NCBI GenBank assembly: GCA_903856995.1
Contig: CAIODK010000355.1
Location: forward strand, 1 to 5,080
Direction: 5' to 3'
Source: an uncultured Burkholderiales bacterium
GTDB lineage: Bacteria > Pseudomonadota > Gammaproteobacteria > Burkholderiales > Burkholderiaceae_C
Length of the DNA: 5,080 nt
The position numbers and the translations under genes are program-made. Positions 1 to 5,080 of the stretch are shown piece after piece (the first letter of the stretch is position 1; each line of letters opens with the position of its first letter). The notes below the pieces were generated by a model that saw only the letters and a list, made by a program, of their open reading frames with translations, had not been told where the DNA came from and ran no database searches.

Positions 1-30
1 GTTGTATCGTCGACGCATTCAACTGTTTAT

Positions 31-36
31 AGAGAG
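31..36 (+). promoter_or_regulatory. Probable ribosome binding site for the acyl-CoA synthetase
   Basis: The purine run AGAGAG contains a GAG core 6 bases before the GTG at 43. It is only a partial match to AGGAGG, but it is the only such run near the start. It favours GTG 43 over the in-frame ATG at 70, which would remove nine residues of a normal-looking N-terminus. Confidence 0.45.
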
Positions 37-42
37 AATTCG

Positions 43-1596
43 GTGAACCTTGCCCATTTGCTCCAACGCATGGCCCGCCAGCACCCCGGTCGCGCGGCAC
101 TTTTCCACGGCACCCAGGCCGTCGCCGACCATGCGCAATGGGCCCACCGAAGTGCGCACTTGGCACACCAGTTTCAATGCGCAGGCCTGCAGCCTGGCGA
201 CCGCGTGGCACTTTTCATGCACAACCATCCGCGCTACCTCGAGGTGATGTTTGGGGCTTGGTGGGCAGGCTTGGTCGTGGTCCCCATCAATGCCAAGCTG
301 CACGTGCGAGAAGCGCAATGGATTGTGGACAACGCGCAAGCCAGCTGGGCCTTTGTCAGCGCCGAAACCACCCCCGACCACGATGTGCAGCTCCAAGGCC
401 TACAAAAGATCGTGGATGTCGACTCTATCGAGGCCGATGCACTTTGGACATTACCTGCGCACGACACCTACGCCGCACCCGAAAAACCCATCGTTGACCG
501 GCAGCCAAACGACCTCGCGTGGTTGTTCTACACCAGCGGCACAACGGGTCGACCCAAAGGTGTGATGCTCACCCACCACAACCTGCTGATCATGGGACTC
601 GCCTATTTCAGCGATGTAGATGCCATCGCCCCGCAAGACACCATTGCTTACGCAGCCCCCATGTCACACGGGGCGGGTTTGTACGCCATCCCACATTTGA
701 TGGCAGGGGCGCGTCACGTCATCCCCGCATCCGGTGGGTTTGACGCCGCCGAGCTGTTTGCCCTCGGCAACAGCCTAGGCCCACTTTCATTGTTTGCAGC
801 ACCCACCATCGTCAAACGGTTGGTGGACCATGCCGAGCAAGCGGGCGACACGCCTGCCACGTGTGAACGCGCGTTCAAAACCATTGTTTACGGCGGTGCT
901 CCCATGTACGTGGCCGACATTCAACGCGCACTGCGCATCATGGGCCCGCGATTCGTGCAGATCTATGGCCAAGGCGAAAGCCCGATGGTGGGGACGGTTT
1001 TGTCGCGCGACCATTTGGCTGATGTTGCGCACCCGCAGCATGCCCAACGCTTGGCCTCCATCGGCGTGCCTCAAACGCCCGTGCAAATCCGAGTCACGAA
1101 TGAATATGGCCTTGAACTGCCCGTGGGCGAAGTCGGGGAAGTGCTCATCCAAGGCGACAGCGTGATGGCCGGCTACTGGCGCAACCCAGAAGCCACGACA
1201 GCAGCCATCCGTGAGGGTTGGCTGTTCACGGGAGACATGGGTTGCTTCGATGCGCACGGCTTCCTCACTCTCAAGGACCGCAGCAAAGTCCTGATCATCA
1301 GCGGCGGCTCCAACGTCTATCCACGCGAGGTGGAAGAAGTATTGCTACAAGCACCGGGGGTGAGTGAAGTCGCCGTGATTGGCGTGCCCGACCCTGAATG
1401 GGGTGAAATCATCGTCGCGTTTGTGGTGGCACAGTCTGGCATGCACCTGAGCAGCCAAGCTCTTGACGCATTTTGCTTGACCGAGATCGCCCGCTTCAAA
1501 CGTCCCAAGCGTTACGAACTGGTCAGCAGTCTGCCCAAAAATAACTACGGCAAAGTGCTGAAAACTGAGCTGCGCCAACAATTGACCAAACCCTAG
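43..1596 (+). CDS. AMP-dependent acyl-CoA synthetase (ANL superfamily), substrate unknown
   Basis: This 517-residue protein should activate a carboxylic acid with ATP to an acyl-adenylate and then transfer it to coenzyme A, in the cytoplasm. The ANL core motifs are all visible in order: the P-loop YTSGTTGRPKG at 163-173, the A5 region YGQGE at 308-312, TGD at 396-398, the hinge region starting DRSKVLIISGG at 412, and the C-terminal GKVLK with the expected catalytic lysine at K504. The length is normal for fatty-acid, aryl or cyclic-acid CoA ligases. The start is a GTG: purines (AGAGAG, 31-36) lie 6 bases upstream, and MNLAHLLQR is a typical N-terminus for such enzymes. The frame is open back to base 1, but no start codon lies between base 1 and 43. 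The A5 motif reads YGQGE rather than the common YGxTE. The VOC gene follows after 17 bases and is probably cotranscribed. Family is certain; the acid (fatty, aromatic or alicyclic) cannot be read from the sequence. Confidence 0.95.
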   Translation: MNLAHLLQRMARQHPGRAALFHGTQAVADHAQWAHRSAHLAHQFQCAGLQPGDRVALFMHNHPRYLEVMFGAWWAGLVVVPINAKLHVREAQWIVDNAQASWAFVSAETTPDHDVQLQGLQKIVDVDSIEADALWTLPAHDTYAAPEKPIVDRQPNDLAWLFYTSGTTGRPKGVMLTHHNLLIMGLAYFSDVDAIAPQDTIAYAAPMSHGAGLYAIPHLMAGARHVIPASGGFDAAELFALGNSLGPLSLFAAPTIVKRLVDHAEQAGDTPATCERAFKTIVYGGAPMYVADIQRALRIMGPRFVQIYGQGESPMVGTVLSRDHLADVAHPQHAQRLASIGVPQTPVQIRVTNEYGLELPVGEVGEVLIQGDSVMAGYWRNPEATTAAIREGWLFTGDMGCFDAHGFLTLKDRSKVLIISGGSNVYPREVEEVLLQAPGVSEVAVIGVPDPEWGEIIVAFVVAQSGMHLSSQALDAFCLTEIARFKRPKRYELVSSLPKNNYGKVLKTELRQQLTKP

Positions 1597-1613
1597 TGGT
1601 ATGGTCCTGCCCC

Positions 1614-2321
1614 ATGCACACACAAATAGACCACCTCGTCATCGTTGCCAAGACCTTAGAACAAGGCGTGCAATGGTGCGAAGAAAAACTGGGCATCACG
1701 CCAGGCCCCGGAGGCGAACACGCGCTCTACGGCACGCACAACCGCCTGTTCAAAATCGCCTCGCCCTCTAACCCGATGGCGTATTTGGAAATCATCGCCA
1801 TCAACCCCGCTGCGGTGCGCCCCAAAAAAGCCTGCCCGACACGTTGGTTCGACATGGACAACGCAGCGCTGCAAAAAGCCGTAGCCATCGAGCCGCGCTT
1901 GGTCCACTTTGTCGTGAATACGCCAGATATCAAAGCCGCCCGAATGGCCTTGCGCATGGAAGGCATTGACCGCGGCCCCGCCATTCAAGCCAGCCGTCGC
2001 ACCAACAAGGGCGTCCTGAACTGGCAAATCTCAGTCCGTGCGGATGGACAGCGCTTGTTCGATGGCGTGTTGCCGACCGTGATCCAGTGGGGCAAGCCCG
2101 ATGCGATCGAGCCGCTTCGTTTGCACCCACGTAACACCCTGCCCCGCTCGGGTGTGACCTTGCAGAGCTTAGAGATCACCCACCCCAGTGCGACAAAGTT
2201 GCAAGAGGCCTTTGCCGCCATTGAACTCCACCGCGTGCCCGTCACAGAAGGCCCTGCCAACCTTAAAGCTACGCTGCAAACGCCTAAAGGACTGGTGGTA
2301 TTAGAAAGCTTAGGCCTGTGA
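1614..2321 (+). CDS. Glyoxalase-like VOC-fold protein (Glyoxalase_3-like)
   Basis: This 235-residue protein matches the vicinal oxygen chelate superfamily, specifically the two-module glyoxalase-like type. It begins with the first beta strand, IDHLVIVA (5-12), which carries a candidate metal ligand H7. A GPGGEHALYGTHNRL segment (31-45) and AYLEIIAINP (56-65, with E59) follow. The second module starts near LVHFVVNTPDI (96-106, H98) and continues through LNWQIS and VIQWG. These polar residues are candidate metal or substrate ligands, but I assign them by pattern only. The GTG at 1596, overlapping the synthetase stop, would add MVWSCP. I prefer ATG 1614 because the VOC fold normally starts a few residues before IDHLV. 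Neither start has a clear Shine-Dalgarno, so translation may be coupled to the synthetase. VOC proteins include isomerases, dioxygenases, glyoxalases and resistance proteins, so no reaction is assigned. The 3' end overlaps ycaO by 12 bases. Confidence 0.88.
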   Translation: MHTQIDHLVIVAKTLEQGVQWCEEKLGITPGPGGEHALYGTHNRLFKIASPSNPMAYLEIIAINPAAVRPKKACPTRWFDMDNAALQKAVAIEPRLVHFVVNTPDIKAARMALRMEGIDRGPAIQASRRTNKGVLNWQISVRADGQRLFDGVLPTVIQWGKPDAIEPLRLHPRNTLPRSGVTLQSLEITHPSATKLQEAFAAIELHRVPVTEGPANLKATLQTPKGLVVLESLGL

Positions 2322-2327
2322 AGCTTT
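2305..2327. repeat. Short inverted repeat across the convergent stop codons
   Basis: AAAGCTT (2305-2311) and AAGCTTT (2321-2327) form a perfect 7-base inverted repeat around a 9-base loop. It covers the TGA of the VOC gene and the TAA of ycaO. Such a stem would be weak, with only two G-C pairs, and no long T run follows on either strand. It could slow transcription in both directions, but it does not qualify as a standard intrinsic terminator. Confidence 0.3.
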
Positions 2328-4049
2328 GAGCCTTTGCACCTTGTCGTAAGCGGCCCATAACTTTTGGTGCATCTCGCAACCGTCCATCATCAAACTCGGG
2401 GCAGAGATGCCCATGAATCGATCGGTTTGCATGATGAGCGCATGCGCTTGCTCAAACACACCCGCACCAAACAACTGGCGTATCGCGCCCACATAGGGCG
2501 CAGTGTCGCCACGGTCGGTGAGCAACACCAAGGTTTCAATACACGCGTACACCGCGCGGCGTTGCTGCGGTATTTGGTCAAAGTGGCGAATCCACTCGCA
2601 GCCTTCTACTGTGGCAGCTTCGTCGCCGCAGGCCAAAGCCAACAGCGTTTTGAGTTCGCCCACGCGCAAGTCGGCCCAAAAGCTGCCTGCGTCGGCGGCC
2701 ATGCCAATCAGCCCCGCCACAGGGCGCTCATCGGCCAAGTTGGACTCGTTCAACGAAGTCAATAAATCACTGCACTCTTCGTTGTCGAGGTCAGTCAAGT
2801 TGAGGATGGCTTCGCGCATTTCGTTGGCGATGCTATTGTTCTCAAAGTCGAGGTCGTCAACAGGGTAGATCTCAGACATGCCCGGCACCAAAATGCGGCA
2901 GGCATACACGCCTAAATGTTCGAATTCGGCAATGTAGATATCAAAGCCATCGTCGTGTATGCGCTGGACGCAGTAGGCATAGTCTTCGGCAGTGGTGCTC
3001 GCGAAGTTCCAATCCACAAACACATAGTCTGGAATCTCTCCGAGGAACTCCCAGTGGATCACGCCACTCGAGTCGACAAAGTGAATCTCGATGTTGGGCG
3101 CGCTGGCGGCCTCGTCCAAATCAAATGTAGGCGCAGGAAAACCAACCAAAGTGTCGAGCGAGCGCCCTTGCAGCAGTTCAGTCAAGGCACGTTCTAGCGC
3201 CACCTCAAAGCGCGGATGCGCACCAAAACTGGCAAAGCAGCCTTGGTCTTCAGGGTGTAGCAAGGTCACGTTCATCACGGGGTATTTACCACCCAAGGAG
3301 GCATCCTTCACCAAGATGCCAAAGCCCGCTGCACGCAAAGCCGCAATGCCTGCAGCGATGCGTGGGTAGCGGTTAATCACCGCCTCTGGCACATCCGGCA
3401 AGCAAATGCCTTTGCTGATGATTTTGGCTTTGATATGGCGCTCAAAAATCTCAGACAAGGCTTGGGTACGTGCCTCGGCAGGGGTATTGCCCGCCGACAT
3501 GCCATTACTCACATACAAATTACCAATGATGTTGACCGGAATGTAGGCGGTCTCACCGTCGCGCTGGCGCACATAAGGAATGGCACAAATACCGCGGTCC
3601 ACGTTGCCCGAGTTGAACTCCACCAAATTGATGCAATCGATGTTGCTTTCGGGGTTGTAAAACTTGTGCAGGTCCGCGTTGAGCAAACCCTCGGGCCAAG
3701 AACCGTCTTCCGTCAAATCAAACCAACGCTCTTGTGGGTAATGCACAAAGGCGTCATCGGCCACCAAAGGTCCCAAGTAAAAGTGGGTCCAAAAATAGTT
3801 GGTGGACAAGCGCTCCAAAAACTCACCTAGGGCACTGGCCAAACACGCCATGCGTGTGGCGCCTTTGCCGTTGGCAAACAAGACGGGGCAATCGCGGTCA
3901 CGGATGTGGACGGACCAAATGCCCGCCACAGGATTGAGCCAACTTTTCTCTTGGATGTGAAAACCCATCGCCTGCAGCTTGGCTTGTAGCGTGTTGATGG
4001 TGGATTCGAGCGGCGCGTCTTTGCCGAGGATAAAACTTTGAGTGGGCAC
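2310..4049 (-). CDS. ycaO: YcaO, E. coli-type (accessory factor for ribosomal protein S12 methylthiolation)
   Basis: This 579-residue protein resembles E. coli YcaO (about 586 residues) along its whole length. Shared stretches include FILGKDAPLE near the N-terminus, WLNPV and WSVHIRD (37-51), NGKGAT (60-65), NIIGNLYVSNGMSAGNT (173-189) and HLGVYACRILVPGMS (378-392). The ATP and magnesium-binding signature of YcaO enzymes is visible as ALGEFLERLS (73-82, E76 and E79), SEIFERHIK (199-207, E200, E203, R204) and LERALTELLQGR (285-296). After about residue 405 comes a helical C-terminal region, as in E. coli YcaO. It replaces the proline-rich tail (PxPxP) of azoline-forming YcaO cyclodehydratases. 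In E. coli YcaO is known to enhance RimO-dependent methylthiolation of S12, but its own reaction is unclear. The start must be GTG: an in-frame TAA lies only 12 bases upstream (4062-4064), and the next in-frame sequence matches the family N-terminus. No good Shine-Dalgarno is visible. The transporter lies 115 bases upstream on the same strand. Confidence 0.96.
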   Translation of the reverse strand: MPTQSFILGKDAPLESTINTLQAKLQAMGFHIQEKSWLNPVAGIWSVHIRDRDCPVLFANGKGATRMACLASALGEFLERLSTNYFWTHFYLGPLVADDAFVHYPQERWFDLTEDGSWPEGLLNADLHKFYNPESNIDCINLVEFNSGNVDRGICAIPYVRQRDGETAYIPVNIIGNLYVSNGMSAGNTPAEARTQALSEIFERHIKAKIISKGICLPDVPEAVINRYPRIAAGIAALRAAGFGILVKDASLGGKYPVMNVTLLHPEDQGCFASFGAHPRFEVALERALTELLQGRSLDTLVGFPAPTFDLDEAASAPNIEIHFVDSSGVIHWEFLGEIPDYVFVDWNFASTTAEDYAYCVQRIHDDGFDIYIAEFEHLGVYACRILVPGMSEIYPVDDLDFENNSIANEMREAILNLTDLDNEECSDLLTSLNESNLADERPVAGLIGMAADAGSFWADLRVGELKTLLALACGDEAATVEGCEWIRHFDQIPQQRRAVYACIETLVLLTDRGDTAPYVGAIRQLFGAGVFEQAHALIMQTDRFMGISAPSLMMDGCEMHQKLWAAYDKVQRLKASQA

Positions 4050-4060
4050 AGTAAATCGCT

Positions 4061-4089
4061 TTTAAAAATAGCAGGGGGCCCTAGAGCAA
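4061..4089 (-). promoter_or_regulatory. Candidate sigma70-type promoter for ycaO
   Basis: On the - strand, TTGCTC (4084-4089) and TTTAAA (4061-4066) are separated by 17 bases, the ideal spacing. Each box is only a partial match: 3 of 6 and 4 of 6 to consensus. The -10-like box sits in the one A/T-rich patch of the gap between the transporter and ycaO. Transcription starting about 7 bases downstream would leave a leader of only about five bases before the GTG. This is a by-eye call; readthrough from the transporter gene is the alternative. Confidence 0.22.
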
Positions 4090-4164
4090 GTGCCTATTGT
4101 CGGGCCTACGCAGCCTCACCAAAGGTCGGGGTTTTCGCTCAAATAGGTGCGACGTGCGTTGCTT

Positions 4165-5080
4165 TCAGTCGTCTTTGGGCAAGGTGGCCAACAAGGCCAT
4201 GCCAGCGGCCATCACGCCAGCCGTCAGCCACAACGCACCTTTGAACGTGCCCGTGGTCTGCGCCATATAACCTGCCACCACAGGGGCCAGCATTTGCGCT
4301 GCGCCGTAGCTGAGCGTGAGCTTGGCCATGGCCTTGCCCGGATTGTTGGGCGCTCTGCGGCCCACCAACGCCAAGGTCATGCTCACAATGCCAATGAAGG
4401 TCGCGCCATAGCCCACAGCCGCAGCCAAAGCGGCCCACAGCTCACCCGAAAGCGCAGGCAACACCACCGACATCGTCTGCAAACCAAACGCAAGCAGCAA
4501 TGCCTGCTTATCGCCCAAGCGTCGGACAACCAAATCCCAAATGAACACGGCTGGCATCGCCGCCAACCCCACCATCGCCCAAGCCAACGCACCCTGCCCC
4601 GCCAGCGCCGGTTCGCGCTCGACAATCGCCACAGTGAAGGTGGCACTGATCACGAAGCCCCAACCCGCCGCGAAGTAACTGGCCAACATGGTCCACGTCC
4701 AACGATTTGAGGCAACAGGGCGTGACAGCGCGTCATGCGCGGTCACCAAGTTCGGAGGCACTGGGGGGCGCCACACCCATGCGGGAATTAAAAAAACAAA
4801 ACCCAACACCCCAAACGCCAACCATTGATCGGACCAGGTCGGCCACACCCGCGATAGCCCCCAGGCGCCAACGGCCGACACCACAATACCCAGCCCCAAG
4901 CCAATGAAATACAACCCCAGCTCGGGCCGTCGCCCCTGACGCATGAGCCAACCCAACACCAAGCCTGAGCCCAGCAACATACCCGTGGCGCCACACAAGC
5001 CACCGATGTAGCGAATCAAAGCCCACGCAGGCATCCAAGTGGTCAGCGCCATCGCTGCCACTGTGACCAAGGCCATCCAA
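4165..5080 (-). CDS. YbfB/YjiJ-family MFS transporter, N-terminus beyond the window
   Basis: This is an inner-membrane carrier of the major facilitator superfamily, transport substrate unknown. The frame is open through the right edge. The methionine codon at 5074-5076 is probably internal, since a normal member of about 390-400 residues would need roughly 90 more. Numbering from that methionine, hydrophobic helices fall near 1-15, 17-43, 53-74, 84-102, 128-152, 163-184, 191-209, 213-238, 252-272 and 281-299. That is ten, so about two are missing. A polar loop (103-126) divides the two halves. The YbfB/YjiJ assignment rests on IRYIGGLCGA followed by a glycine-rich helix, YFAAGWGFVISATF (134-147), GYGATFIGIVS (222-232) and AQMLAPVVAGYMAQTTGTF (260-278). 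It reads towards ycaO and could be cotranscribed with it. No intrinsic terminator is evident after its TGA. Confidence 0.87.
   Translation of the reverse strand, partial: WMALVTVAAMALTTWMPAWALIRYIGGLCGATGMLLGSGLVLGWLMRQGRRPELGLYFIGLGLGIVVSAVGAWGLSRVWPTWSDQWLAFGVLGFVFLIPAWVWRPPVPPNLVTAHDALSRPVASNRWTWTMLASYFAAGWGFVISATFTVAIVEREPALAGQGALAWAMVGLAAMPAVFIWDLVVRRLGDKQALLLAFGLQTMSVVLPALSGELWAALAAAVGYGATFIGIVSMTLALVGRRAPNNPGKAMAKLTLSYGAAQMLAPVVAGYMAQTTGTFKGALWLTAGVMAAGMALLATLPKDD

Noticed and set aside
2..31. Possible promoter before the synthetase (TTGTAT at 2-7 and TTTATA at 26-31)
   Set aside because: The spacing is 18 but both boxes match consensus poorly, and the upstream sequence is cut off by the window edge. 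I could not separate it from chance.
787..1257. 156-codon open frame on the - strand inside the acyl-CoA synthetase gene
   Set aside because: It lies wholly opposite a strongly conserved enzyme, its translation shows no recognisable fold, and long antisense frames are common in G+C-rich genes.
3435..3830. 131-codon open frame on the + strand opposite ycaO
   Set aside because: ycaO matches its family without interruption across this stretch, so this is a shadow frame. The same applies to the + frames at 2364-2765 and 2916-3197.
4093..4147. Inverted CCTATT (4093-4098) and AATAGG (4142-4147) in the gap before ycaO
   Set aside because: Six bases separated by 43 is expected by chance in a gap this size, and no T run follows, so I do not call it an operator or terminator.
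4147..4710. 187-codon open frame on the + strand opposite the transporter
   Set aside because: The translation is low-complexity, rich in arginine, histidine and glutamine, as expected for the complement of a G+C-rich membrane protein gene. The - strand frame has clear helices and family motifs.

Overview
This window looks like an ordinary stretch of a betaproteobacterial chromosome, most likely Burkholderiales and possibly Comamonadaceae. That placement is an inference from the moderately high G+C, the flavour of the encoded proteins and the tight packing of metabolic genes. No rRNA or other marker is present to confirm it. I see no phage or insertion-sequence genes, CRISPR array, tRNA or rRNA.

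The left half carries two genes on the + strand. The first is an AMP-forming acyl-CoA synthetase of the ANL superfamily (43-1596). After a 17-base gap comes a glyoxalase-like VOC-fold protein (1614-2321). They are probably one transcript and may act on the same organic acid or its CoA ester, but nothing in the sequence identifies the substrate.

The right half carries two genes on the - strand. A YbfB/YjiJ-type major facilitator transporter enters from the right edge without its N-terminus (4165-5080). A 115-base gap follows, then a full-length YcaO of the E. coli type (2310-4049). In E. coli this protein assists RimO-dependent methylthiolation of ribosomal protein S12. No TOMM precursor peptide, dehydrogenase, TfuA or rimO gene lies beside it here, so this is not a visible RiPP cluster.

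The two gene pairs converge, and the ends of the VOC and ycaO reading frames overlap by 12 bases. A short inverted repeat sits across that overlap. The most checkable oddities are the GTG start of ycaO, which lacks a Shine-Dalgarno and may lie very close to its own promoter, the YGQGE variant of the A5 motif in the synthetase, and the uncharacterised synthetase-VOC pairing. I found no convincing new system.
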